Virus record (IMG/VR): IMGVR_UViG_3300049825_000330
Span: 1-27,238 of that record
Reading direction: 5' to 3' (one strand)
DNA from: a virus
DNA: 27,238 nucleotides
A model generated the notes under the pieces. That model searched no databases and was not told the DNA's origin. It saw only the letters and a program-made list of their open reading frames with translations. A program made the translations under genes and the position numbers. Positions 1 to 5,262 of the stretch are shown in pieces. Within the stretch, counting starts at the first letter, position 1. Each line of letters opens with the position of its first letter.

Positions 1-120
1 AGTGAAGCCGCCGCTTGGTGGATCGCGCTGGGGTTCCCGGATCAAAGCGAAATTGAGGCGAAGAAAGCTGCGGGCTTCCGGATGTGGCCCGCCGAGCTTT
101 CGTGGAAGGAAAAGCCATGA
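1..120 (+). CDS. 3' end of an unrecognised gene (truncated by window edge)
   Basis: An open frame enters the window at base 1 and ends at the TGA at 118-120, giving the last 39 residues of a protein whose start lies outside. The visible part is rich in Trp, Ala, Glu and Lys and ends in SWKEKP. I do not recognise a family. Its stop overlaps the ATG of the NusG-like gene as ATGA at 117-120, and the SD of that gene lies inside this frame, so the two are almost certainly co-transcribed and translationally coupled. The overlap style matches that used throughout the window, which is the main reason for accepting so short a fragment. Confidence 0.6.
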   Translation, partial: SEAAAWWIALGFPDQSEIEAKKAAGFRMWPAELSWKEKP

Positions 121-713
121 AGCGCCTCCCCGTCCACCCGCTTGACCCTAGCCGCCCATGGCCGCCCCACCTTCAATGGTATGCGATTGTCACTGAACCT
201 CGGGCAGAGTTCACTGTAGCGCGCCGGTTTGAGCATGAGGGCATTTTCACCTGGACGCCTACGCGCGAGAAGGCGGCACCACTCAGCTCCCGCAACCATA
301 GGCGCAGTTGGGCGAAGTTGACGAGCAAGCCAGTGCCGCCGCGAACACAGCCGCCCGTCCCGATCTTGTCCGGTTTCGTGTTCGCCGGTTTCACGGCCCC
401 GCCGCGTTGGTTGAATGTGCGGGCCATGCAGAACGTAATTGACGTCGTGTCAAACAACCACGATCCGCTCCGCATCAAGGCTACCGAGCTAGCCAGGTTT
501 CGGGACAGTCTCCAGAAGGCCACAGGGAAGGCGCTAGAGGGCCTTGAATTGAAACTAGGCACCAAGTACCGGCTTGTACTCGGCGGCCTCCTAGAGGCCC
601 CTGAGGTCTTTCTAGATCACATTCCGCCCAAGGGGCCGGGTGTGTTCATCAAAGGCTTGTTTGACGTTCCGACGAAAGTTAACCGTGACCAACTGGAGGA
701 AATTCCCCAATGA
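117..713 (+). CDS. NusG/RfaH-type transcription elongation factor paralog
   Basis: The 198-residue protein resembles bacterial NusG, which is about 180 residues. Residues 21-110 look like the NGN domain: WYAIVTEPRAE near the start, a predicted basic loop, then GFVFAGF before a helix, as in NGN domains that bind the clamp helices of RNA polymerase. Residues 150-198 look like a KOW domain, with GTKYRL, then a VFIKGLFDVPTKV strand pair and QLEEI at the end. I start at ATG 117, not at the GTG at 84, because of the SD GGAAGGA at 104-110 and the ATGA overlap with the previous gene. Phage NusG paralogs can act as operon-specific antiterminators. Such a role here is inference, supported by the internal terminator at 12916-12949 in the long late operon. 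Confidence 0.75.
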   Translation: MKRLPVHPLDPSRPWPPHLQWYAIVTEPRAEFTVARRFEHEGIFTWTPTREKAAPLSSRNHRRSWAKLTSKPVPPRTQPPVPILSGFVFAGFTAPPRWLNVRAMQNVIDVVSNNHDPLRIKATELARFRDSLQKATGKALEGLELKLGTKYRLVLGGLLEAPEVFLDHIPPKGPGVFIKGLFDVPTKVNRDQLEEIPQ

Positions 714-795
714 CCGATTTTTCGCTTCCGGTAGAACTTGTTGCCGAACGCTTGGCCAAATCGCGGCAAAAAAACCGCAGGCAACTGGAGGAAAT
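690..795 (+). repeat. 14-base direct repeat carrying two SD sites
   Basis: CAACTGGAGGAAAT occurs at 690-703 and again at 782-795, unchanged. Each copy codes for the QLEEI end of its gene and supplies the GGAGGA SD of the next gene. It may be a small duplication that created an extra coupled frame. Confidence 0.6.
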
Positions 796-802
796 CGCAT
801 GA
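710..802 (+). CDS. small hypothetical protein (30 aa)
   Basis: ATG 710 overlaps the stop of the NusG-like gene as ATGA. The SD GGAGGA at 695-700 stands 9 bases upstream. The 30-residue product begins MTDFSLPVEL, is mostly helical and basic in the middle, and ends in RQLEEIA. Its stop overlaps the ATG of the next gene, again as ATGA. I recognise no family. The evidence is the two stop-start overlaps plus the SD, so this may be a real peptide or simply a coupling frame that carries ribosomes from the NusG-like gene to the next gene. Confidence 0.5.
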   Translation: MTDFSLPVELVAERLAKSRQKNRRQLEEIA

Positions 803-978
803 GCGAAGAGATTGAGGTTACAGAGGGTATGGTGGGCGCAGGATCGGCTGCGTTTTGGGAGGTTTTGACTGTTGATCTCGATGGAGACATTGGGAATGTC
901 CATGCCACTGTTGCTGCCATCTTCCGCGCCATGACGGAAGCCCAGCGGGCCGAAAGCGCCAAGACGGGGAAGCCCTAA
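799..978 (+). CDS. small acidic hypothetical protein (59 aa)
   Basis: ATG 799 lies 6 bases after the SD GGAGGA (787-792) and overlaps the previous stop as ATGA. A longer in-frame start at 640 is rejected because it lies inside the NusG-like gene and has no comparable SD. The protein starts MSEEIEVTEGM, has a glycine-containing middle with FWEVLTVDLDGDIG, and ends in an amphipathic helix rich in Ala, Arg and Glu. No signal or membrane segment is seen. I do not recognise the family. It is the third gene of the tightly coupled chain that begins before the window. Confidence 0.6.
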   Translation: MSEEIEVTEGMVGAGSAAFWEVLTVDLDGDIGNVHATVAAIFRAMTEAQRAESAKTGKP

Positions 979-980
979 AA

Positions 981-1091
981 ATGCGCTTGAACCCATGGTC
1001 AAAATTCGCTAACCGTATGTTCCATAGTGATTTGCGGGACCTATGGGGCCAGTGCGCTATCGCGCCTCCCAGCCGCACCGGGGCACAGTAG
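981..1091 (+). CDS. possible small basic peptide (36 aa)
   Basis: ATG 981 follows the previous stop by two bases. The frame runs to TAG at 1089-1091 and gives 36 residues beginning MRLNPWSKFA. A weak SD (GGGGA, 966-970) is 10 bases upstream. No family is recognised. The support is position only: it closes the chain of coupled genes and is followed at once by a terminator-like hairpin. It could be a chance frame. Confidence 0.3.
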   Translation: MRLNPWSKFANRMFHSDLRDLWGQCAIAPPSRTGAQ

Positions 1092-1124
1092 CGCCGGAAT
1101 GGGATTGTTTGTCTCAAGTTTTGG

Positions 1125-1158
1125 CCGCACTTGGTTCCGGAGCCTAGTGCGGTGTTTT
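1125..1158 (+). terminator. possible Rho-independent terminator
   Basis: CCGCACT at 1125-1131 pairs perfectly with AGTGCGG at 1146-1152 across a 14-base loop, and TGTTTT follows at 1153-1158. It sits 33 bases after the last small gene. The long loop and short T run make it moderate. It could instead be the 5' hairpin of the structured RNA proposed next. Confidence 0.4.
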
Positions 1159-1159
1159 A

Positions 1160-1690
1160 AGCCTAGACGGATGCATGAGCGGGGGACACCCTGCGGCATT
1201 CGAGACAAGCGGAGGGCGGGGGCTAGGGGTCTCAGGCGCTGCGGCTTTCAAACTTTTCTGCACCGATACTCAGCCGTGGAGAGGATAAATACCACGGGTC
1301 GCTATAGGCGCGGCAGGGTTGCACCCTGCTTAGTCGAGGTAAATTCGGGGTAGCTCGACGAGCGAAACAAAAATCCCCGGCCAATTTCCTAAGTACCCCA
1401 GCCCAGCTCTGCCACAAAGCCTAGGGATGATAATGGCCCCTAGGGGGGTGCGCCAGATTAGCGGAAGCATCGGTTAACGCCTCCCTCTTGAAAGCCCTCG
1501 ACAGGCGTTTTGTGACCGGAGGGGGTGCCCTTATAGTAATTCGGGGCAGCGTGCTTCCGCTAATCCGTTCAGTTGGGCAATGCCCCGGGGTTCGCGTGGC
1601 GAGCCGACTTAGCTGGAACGCTTTTTGAAACATCCTTGGTTCAAACGTTCTGCGTACCAGGGATGGCCCTACCCGGAAGGATGGGCCCGG
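1160..1690 (+). ncRNA. candidate large structured non-coding RNA
   Basis: About 600 bases (1092-1698) hold no frame with an SD or protein-like composition, yet carry a series of perfect hairpins. By position they are 1179-1184/1189-1194, 1274-1279/1292-1297, 1313-1319/1323-1329, 1333-1338/1354-1359, 1420-1426/1438-1444, 1456-1469/1552-1565 with two inner hairpins, 1589-1595/1599-1605, 1616-1620/1646-1650 with 1624-1629/1640-1645 nested inside, and 1665-1669/1683-1687. Where helices contain or extend by wobble pairs, nearly all are G-U in the + sense (for example 1181/1192, 1470/1519, 1591/1603, 1615/1651); only 1427/1437 favours the other strand. This suggests a + strand RNA. Large ornate phage RNAs such as GOLLD and ROOL are known, but I cannot match this to either. 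Ends, promoter and function are unknown. Confidence 0.5.
1456..1565 (+). other. three-way-junction RNA element closed by a 14-bp helix
   Basis: The arm at 1456-1469 pairs without mismatch with 1552-1565. Inside it, 1471-1474 pairs with 1515-1518 (with 1470/1519 as a G-U extension) and 1476-1482 pairs with 1503-1509, forming one hairpin. Next to it, 1526-1530 pairs with 1544-1548 (plus 1531/1543 G-U), forming a second. A closed outer helix with two inner hairpins is a standard RNA junction and hard to explain as chance or as a protein-binding DNA palindrome. Confidence 0.6.
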
Positions 1691-1698
1691 CGTTCCTG

Positions 1699-1947
1699 CT
1701 AACCTATATCAGGATTGATATGATACATTGGGATCGTCAGAAAATATCCGCAGTCCATTGCCTCCAGGACATCACGGCACAGCTCCGGCACAGGCCTTTC
1801 CCCGGCTTCCCACTGGGCCACATAGCGGCCCGGGTCACGGCCCCCATAGTAGAGGGCGCGGCCTAGTTCGGCTTTTGTGAGCGGCCTCCCTAGGCCGATA
1901 CGGTGGCCTAGGGTTTCGCGAACGGCAGTGATTTCAGATGGTTTCAC
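1699..1947 (-). CDS. Xre/Cro-like helix-turn-helix regulator (82 aa)
   Basis: The small protein has the pattern of phage and plasmid HTH regulators: LTKAELGRAL as the first HTH helix, a turn, then YVAQWEAGERPVP, matching the usual tail of the recognition helix and the W/R-E-x-G-x-R-x-P motif. It has no ligand or multimerisation domain of note. I choose GTG 1947, because CGGAG lies 7 bases upstream and the codon overlaps the stop of the 26-residue upstream frame as GTGA; a TTG at 1950 is the alternative. It is transcribed leftward, divergently from the late genes, so it is likely the DNA-binding part of a switch acting on the inverted repeats at 2073-2150. Whether it represses or activates is not visible. 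Confidence 0.75.
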   Translation of the reverse strand: MKPSEITAVRETLGHRIGLGRPLTKAELGRALYYGGRDPGRYVAQWEAGERPVPELCRDVLEAMDCGYFLTIPMYHINPDIG

Positions 1948-2024
1948 CAAGCGGCTCCGTATGTGGTGTCAGCTACCGCCTCGAACCTGTCATATTCGTC
2001 TTTTGCTAATGCGAAGTTAGTCAT
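1944..2024 (-). CDS. 26-residue leader peptide of the HTH operon
   Basis: On the minus strand, ATG at 2024-2022 is preceded 5 bases upstream by AGGAGG, the best SD in the neighbourhood. The frame encodes 26 residues beginning MTNFALAKDEYDRF and ends at TGA 1946-1944, overlapping the GTG of the HTH gene by four bases. The strong SD and coupled overlap suggest it is translated. It may be a functional peptide or a device that controls translation of the HTH gene. No family is recognised. Confidence 0.6.
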   Translation of the reverse strand: MTNFALAKDEYDRFEAVADTTYGAAW

Positions 2025-2047
2025 GTCGTCCTCCTGTTGATGAGACC

Positions 2048-2076
2048 AAAATACACCTTTTTAGCGTATCGTCCAA
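2048..2076 (-). promoter_or_regulatory. leftward sigma70-type promoter for the HTH operon
   Basis: Read on the minus strand, TTGGAC (2076-2071) and TATTTT (2053-2048) are separated by exactly 17 bases. Transcription would start near 2041, leaving a short leader before the ATG at 2024 with its AGGAGG. Confidence 0.6.
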
Positions 2077-2116
2077 TCACATATTAGGTATTATCTCGGC
2101 CCTGAGTTGTGATCGG
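2073..2116. promoter_or_regulatory. inverted repeat between divergent promoters (operator candidate)
   Basis: CCAATCACA at 2073-2081 and TGTGATCGG at 2108-2116 are inverted copies with one mismatch, 26 bases apart. The left arm overlaps the -35 of the leftward promoter; the right arm lies just upstream of the rightward -35. This is a plausible pair of regulator sites. Confidence 0.4.
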
Positions 2117-2123
2117 CCCCCTG

Positions 2124-2151
2124 TTGACACCTGTTGCCGATGTGGTAACAA
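2124..2151 (+). promoter_or_regulatory. rightward sigma70-type promoter for the late genes
   Basis: TTGACA at 2124-2129 (a perfect -35) and TAACAA at 2146-2151 are 16 bases apart. The expected start is near 2158. No other equally good promoter is seen before the packaging genes, so this is the best candidate for the start of the long late operon. Confidence 0.65.
2132..2150. promoter_or_regulatory. operator candidate over the rightward -10
   Basis: TGTTGCC (2132-2138) and GGTAACA (2144-2150) form a 7-5-7 inverted repeat with one mismatch. It fills the spacer and the -10 box, where a bound dimeric HTH protein would block polymerase. Confidence 0.45.
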
Positions 2152-2185
2152 GAGACCATGACTGACAAGCCAGGGAGGCGGGGAA

Positions 2186-2434
2186 GTGAAAAATCATATT
2201 AACGTTCCTCGATTGCCCCTCTTGGTGAGATACGAACAAGCGTTCGGAGCGAAGGCAGCGTCAAACTTCGACTGGATCGACACCGAAGCGCCCGAGCCCT
2301 ACTGGGCTGCTGATGATGAAATCCAAGCCTCGGCGAACGAGCAAGACATCGGGGCTCAATGCCAAGCAGGACAGTTTCACGCCAGCCCCGAGGGTGGGGT
2401 AATGGCCAGGGCGAGAGATAGGGGGAACGGATGA
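2186..2434 (+). CDS. hypothetical protein (82 aa)
   Basis: GTG 2186 has the SD GGGAGG (2173-2178) 7 bases upstream. It is the first sizeable gene after the rightward promoter. The product begins MKNHINVPRL, has an acidic middle with TEAPEPYWAADDE, and ends in an Arg-Gly-rich tail. No membrane segment or known domain is recognised. Its stop overlaps the next start as ATGA. Overlapping minus-strand frames here have no SD and an unnatural Arg/Ser/Pro-rich composition. Confidence rests on the SD, promoter and overlap, not on homology. Confidence 0.55.
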   Translation: MKNHINVPRLPLLVRYEQAFGAKAASNFDWIDTEAPEPYWAADDEIQASANEQDIGAQCQAGQFHASPEGGVMARARDRGNG

Positions 2435-2484
2435 GTGCTTCGCCGCCAAAGTTAGCCCGGACAATTACTATGTGTGACACATGA
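2431..2484 (+). CDS. 17-residue coupling mini-gene
   Basis: ATG 2431 has a strong SD-like run, GGGGGAA, just upstream and overlaps the previous stop as ATGA. The frame encodes 17 residues (MSASPPKLARTITMCDT) and its TGA overlaps the ATG of the next gene, which has no SD of its own. The probable job is to deliver ribosomes to that gene; a peptide function cannot be excluded. Confidence 0.45.
   Translation: MSASPPKLARTITMCDT
2470..2482. promoter_or_regulatory. perfect palindrome over a start codon
   Basis: ATGTGT-G-ACACAT is a perfect 6-1-6 inverted repeat whose last bases are the AT of the ATG at 2481. It could be a protein-binding site. The 1-base centre rules out an ordinary RNA hairpin at full length. 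Confidence 0.3.
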
Positions 2485-2705
2485 CCTTACAAGAATTCCT
2501 CGAAAGCAAAGGCATCGCGGCCAAGGGGGCCGTGAGCCCCGGCAATTGGACATTTGGCCATGAGATGGCCCCCCCAGATGGGGCATTTCTAGAAATCCAG
2601 GGATATCGCTATTGGATAAGCCCTCAGGTCGAGAGCCAGTTCGAGCCTGCATTCCAGAACATCTTGGATTCGGCAGCCTCCCATGGGCTCAAGGTGAAGG
2701 TATGA
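2481..2705 (+). CDS. small hypothetical protein, MTLQEFLE family copy 1 (74 aa)
   Basis: The product begins MTLQEFLESKG and contains a later W-x-FG-x-x-M pattern. The gene at 4987-5259 starts almost identically (MTLQEFLEAKG) and has the same W-x-FG pattern, so the two are paralogs. This copy is shorter and has a YRYWISP segment. No enzyme motif, signal or membrane segment is seen. It is coupled to the mini-gene before it and to the gene after it (ATGA at 2702-2705). The two copies flank the terminase genes, which may mean a packaging or head role, but that is inference. Confidence 0.65.
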   Translation: MTLQEFLESKGIAAKGAVSPGNWTFGHEMAPPDGAFLEIQGYRYWISPQVESQFEPAFQNILDSAASHGLKVKV

Positions 2706-3262
2706 CCGGCTCCATCTCAAACGAGCGCTTCCGTGCCGCTACGGGCCGGGCCCCCTCGGTAACCGAGACATTGAGGCTTCGTTGCCCTCGCCCAGGTTCG
2801 CCCGGCCATGAGGCCTGCGGTTGGGATTATGTCAAAGAACTCCCCATGTGGGAAACCGCACATCACAACACGGTTCCGGACAATCAAGTGGTTGACCGTC
2901 TCAACGCAATCAGCAACAGCGCGGTCACGTCAGCTTCAATGGAAGACCTACACCACAGCCCGGCACTCGACAGGCTACTGGACGGCCCAGGGCTGTTGTC
3001 TCCTCCGCTCCGCCAAGACATGATGGAATCCAAAGGCCTGTCCTACGGTGACGACATTCTGAGCGACCCGGATACCCTCAAGGCCCTGCGGCAAGCCCAC
3101 AACGCCGCGATGTTGTCCGGAATTGGCTTTATTCAGATTAATTACCTGGACGGCAAGCTCTCGATAGCCCATCTCAAGGGCCCGATGGTCTATATAGGCG
3201 AACCCCTTGCCGCACCGCAGCAATCCAATTCGCAACCGCAACAAGATATTGCACCGCAATAA
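2702..3262 (+). CDS. hypothetical protein (186 aa)
   Basis: ATG 2702 overlaps the previous stop as ATGA and has a weak SD (AAGGTGAAGG). An upstream in-frame start at 2612 would lie inside the previous gene and is not used here. The protein begins MTGSISNERFRAATGR and has Cys/Pro-rich stretches near residues 20-40. It is largely helical after that (SMEDLHHSPALDRLL, then DTLKALRQAHNAAML) and ends in a Gln/Pro-rich tail. No known domain is recognised. It sits immediately before the candidate small terminase, so a packaging-related role is possible but unproven. Confidence 0.6.
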   Translation: MTGSISNERFRAATGRAPSVTETLRLRCPRPGSPGHEACGWDYVKELPMWETAHHNTVPDNQVVDRLNAISNSAVTSASMEDLHHSPALDRLLDGPGLLSPPLRQDMMESKGLSYGDDILSDPDTLKALRQAHNAAMLSGIGFIQINYLDGKLSIAHLKGPMVYIGEPLAAPQQSNSQPQQDIAPQ

Positions 3263-3276
3263 GAAAGCTATTCTGT

Positions 3277-3558
3277 ATGGTAGGCACCCCATCATCTGGC
3301 AGTAGGAAGGACAAAATCTTCCGTGCAGCCATCTTGCGTTGTCTCGATGGGGCCAAGCTGGCGACCGTAGATTCATTAGCCGAGCAGGTCATCGCGACCG
3401 CTATGTCTGACGGCCCGTTGAAGATGCAGGCCCTCAAGGAAATTGCTGACCGGCTTGACGGCAAGCCCGCACAGGCGATTGTCGGGCCCGATGACGACGA
3501 GGGCAACCCAACGGCAATCATGCTTAGAATTGTAGACGGTGCGATCAAGCGAGATTGA
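3277..3558 (+). CDS. candidate terminase small subunit (93 aa)
   Basis: The protein starts with a Ser/Lys-rich segment and continues as helices with LAEQVIATAMSDG followed by ALKEIADRLDGKPAQAI. The ADRLDGKP type of motif is common in small proteins encoded just before phage large terminases in proteobacteria, some annotated as DNA-binding small terminases. The gene overlaps the terminase large subunit by 20 bases, the classic TerS-TerL arrangement. The SD is weak (AAGAAAG, about 11 bases upstream of ATG 3277). In the usual model TerS recognises the packaging site and loads TerL. I see no explicit helix-turn-helix, so the call depends mainly on context and the motif. Confidence 0.55.
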   Translation: MVGTPSSGSRKDKIFRAAILRCLDGAKLATVDSLAEQVIATAMSDGPLKMQALKEIADRLDGKPAQAIVGPDDDEGNPTAIMLRIVDGAIKRD

Positions 3559-4921
3559 GGTCCATGTCCCCCGTGCGTTTGCGCCTTTGTTGCAGCCTAG
3601 CCGCTTCAAGGGTGCCTATGGGGGCCGGGGCGGGGCAAAGTCACATCACTTCGCGGAACTGCTTATCATCCGCATGTACGAGGCCGCCAAAAGGGCGGTG
3701 TGCATTCGCGAGGTCCAAAATACCATCAAGGACAGCGTAAAGCTTCTCCTGGAGGACAAAATCCGCAAGCTTGGGCTTACGGGGGCCTTCGAGATAACGG
3801 AACGCGAGATCAAGTGCCTGACCAACGGATCGCTTTGCATCTTCCGGGGTATGCAGAATTTCAACGCCGACAACATCAAGAGCCTTGAGGGCTTCGATAT
3901 CGCATGGGTAGAGGAGGGCCAGACCCTAAGCCAGCGCAGTCTTGATTTGCTGAGGCCGACAATCCGCAAGCCCGGCTCGGAACTGTGGTTTAGCTGGAAC
4001 CCCCGCTTTGAAAGCGACCCTGTTGACAAGTTCTTCCGTGGCGGAGGCGACCGCCGGGGCATGATATGCGTTGAGGTTGGCTATCAGGATAACCCGTGGT
4101 TCCCCGAAGTGCTCCGGGACGAAATGGAGGACGATTACCGGATCGATCCCGAAAAGGCCGCTCACGTCTGGGGTGGGGGCTATGAGCTTATCACCGAGGC
4201 GAACTACTACGCCAAGCTGATCAGCGCTGCGGAACGCGAGGGCCGAGTGGGGAATTTCCCGCACAACCCAGCCAAACAAGTGGTCACGAGCTGGGATATC
4301 GGGGTGGACGACTACACGGACATATTGTTTTGGCAGGAATACACCGATCACGTCCGGATCGTGGACTTCTATGAAATCGACAACGCAGGGATCGGGGAAA
4401 TCCGTGACCTTGCGTTGCCGGAACTAAACCCCAGGCTGGCGGAAGCGGCCCAACAGATGATCGAGCTAGGCCGCCCTGAGCCGTTCCAGTACCGGCATCA
4501 CAATTTCCCCCACGATATCAAGGTCAGGGAATGGGGAGCCGGCGCGAGACAACGCAGCCTCACGGCCATGGAGCTGGGGATCAAGCCTATCCATCCTGGC
4601 GTCCAAACCGACCCTGCGGACCGGATAAACGCTGCGCGCAAGCTTTTGCCCTTGGTTTATTTCAACGACACCCCTAGGATCAGGATATTGATCAACCACT
4701 TGCGGCGCTTCTCACGTAAGAAGAACGAGCTGCTAGGCGTCTACACGGGGCCGTTACATGATGACCACATTCACGCTGCTGACGCTTTTGGCGAGTATGC
4801 GATCAATTGCCCGCTGGTACGCGATCCAGCCATCGAGACACCTAAGCCCCGTGCGCTGCCGGGCCAGATCTACCTGCCGGGCCCGCCGGAACCTAGGCAG
4901 CCGGGCCGCATAAGGCTATAG
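3539..4921 (+). CDS. terL: terminase large subunit (ATPase and nuclease)
   Basis: This is the motor that cuts concatemeric phage DNA and pumps it into the prohead through the portal. The 460-residue length is normal for the PBSX-like group. Walker A is GGRGGAKS at residues 28-35, a known terminase variant with Ala before the Lys. Walker B is DIAWVEE at residues 120-126, with the catalytic Glu pair following the strand. LWFSWNPR near residues 149-156 fits the coupling motif. The RNase H-like nuclease domain starts around residue 248, with VTSWDIGVDD giving the first acidic residue (Asp253); HDDHIHAADAFGEY near the C-terminus fits the last acidic motif. The start is GTG 3539, inside the end of the previous gene. 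Confidence 0.95.
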   Translation: MRSSEIEVHVPRAFAPLLQPSRFKGAYGGRGGAKSHHFAELLIIRMYEAAKRAVCIREVQNTIKDSVKLLLEDKIRKLGLTGAFEITEREIKCLTNGSLCIFRGMQNFNADNIKSLEGFDIAWVEEGQTLSQRSLDLLRPTIRKPGSELWFSWNPRFESDPVDKFFRGGGDRRGMICVEVGYQDNPWFPEVLRDEMEDDYRIDPEKAAHVWGGGYELITEANYYAKLISAAEREGRVGNFPHNPAKQVVTSWDIGVDDYTDILFWQEYTDHVRIVDFYEIDNAGIGEIRDLALPELNPRLAEAAQQMIELGRPEPFQYRHHNFPHDIKVREWGAGARQRSLTAMELGIKPIHPGVQTDPADRINAARKLLPLVYFNDTPRIRILINHLRRFSRKKNELLGVYTGPLHDDHIHAADAFGEYAINCPLVRDPAIETPKPRALPGQIYLPGPPEPRQPGRIRL

Positions 4922-4986
4922 TCAAGTTTGCATTCATGCCAACCGGTGCCGCCAATCACGGCAAAACACCAACCAGGAGTTGATCT

Positions 4987-5259
4987 ATGACCCTACAGGA
5001 GTTTTTGGAGGCCAAAGGCCTGAGGCCGCATGGCGAGTCCAGCGAGTGGCCATTTGGCTTTGTGATGGTTGATGACACCACGGCGGCATTCCCGGTCGCG
5101 TCTCAGGACGGGGCCTCGACATCAACGCTCATGATGGCGGATCCGGACGGGGCTGAGTGGCCTGCCCGGTGGGCTGACGTGGAAGCGTCGCTTAGGGATA
5201 TGGGCGTCCAGACACCCGGAGACGCCCCTCCGGAGCCCGCTGTGAAGCGAAAGAAATAG
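4987..5259 (+). CDS. small hypothetical protein, MTLQEFLE family copy 2 (90 aa)
   Basis: ATG 4987 has AGGAG 7 bases upstream. The first 11 residues match the product of 2481-2705 at nearly every position and WPFGFVMVDD corresponds to its WTFGHEM. The middle differs and the end is Pro/Lys-rich (PEPAVKRKK), suggesting a flexible basic tail. No known domain is recognised. It lies between terminase and portal with three bases to the portal start, in the place where many phages carry small head-completion or packaging accessory proteins. The function is unknown. Confidence 0.65.
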   Translation: MTLQEFLEAKGLRPHGESSEWPFGFVMVDDTTAAFPVASQDGASTSTLMMADPDGAEWPARWADVEASLRDMGVQTPGDAPPEPAVKRKK

Positions 5260-5262
5260 CCA

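Noticed and set aside
1027-1353. A 108-residue + strand frame across the structured region
   Set aside because: Arg/Gly/Cys-rich chance composition, no SD, and it crosses several perfect hairpins.
1510-1537. Promoter-like TTGTGA, 16 bases, TATAGT inside the junction element
   Set aside because: Both boxes lie within paired or loop parts of a well-formed RNA structure, and no gene follows in that direction before the convergent HTH gene. A short RNA start here is not excluded.
1232-1633. Two minus-strand frames of 61 and 70 residues in the structured region
   Set aside because: No SD, Arg/Ser/Pro-rich shadow-type sequence, and wobble pairs favour function on the + strand.
1630-1660. tRNA-like T-loop (GGTTCAAAC) followed by ACCA
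   Set aside because: The five bases on each side do not pair as a T stem and no D or anticodon arm can be placed upstream; the bases form a different hairpin.
2470-2482. Palindrome as an RNA hairpin or terminator
   Set aside because: The centre is a single base, so a full hairpin cannot form, and no T run follows; kept only as a possible protein site.
3926-4351. A 141-residue minus-strand frame under the large terminase
   Set aside because: It opposes a gene with clear ATPase motifs and has no start signals of its own.
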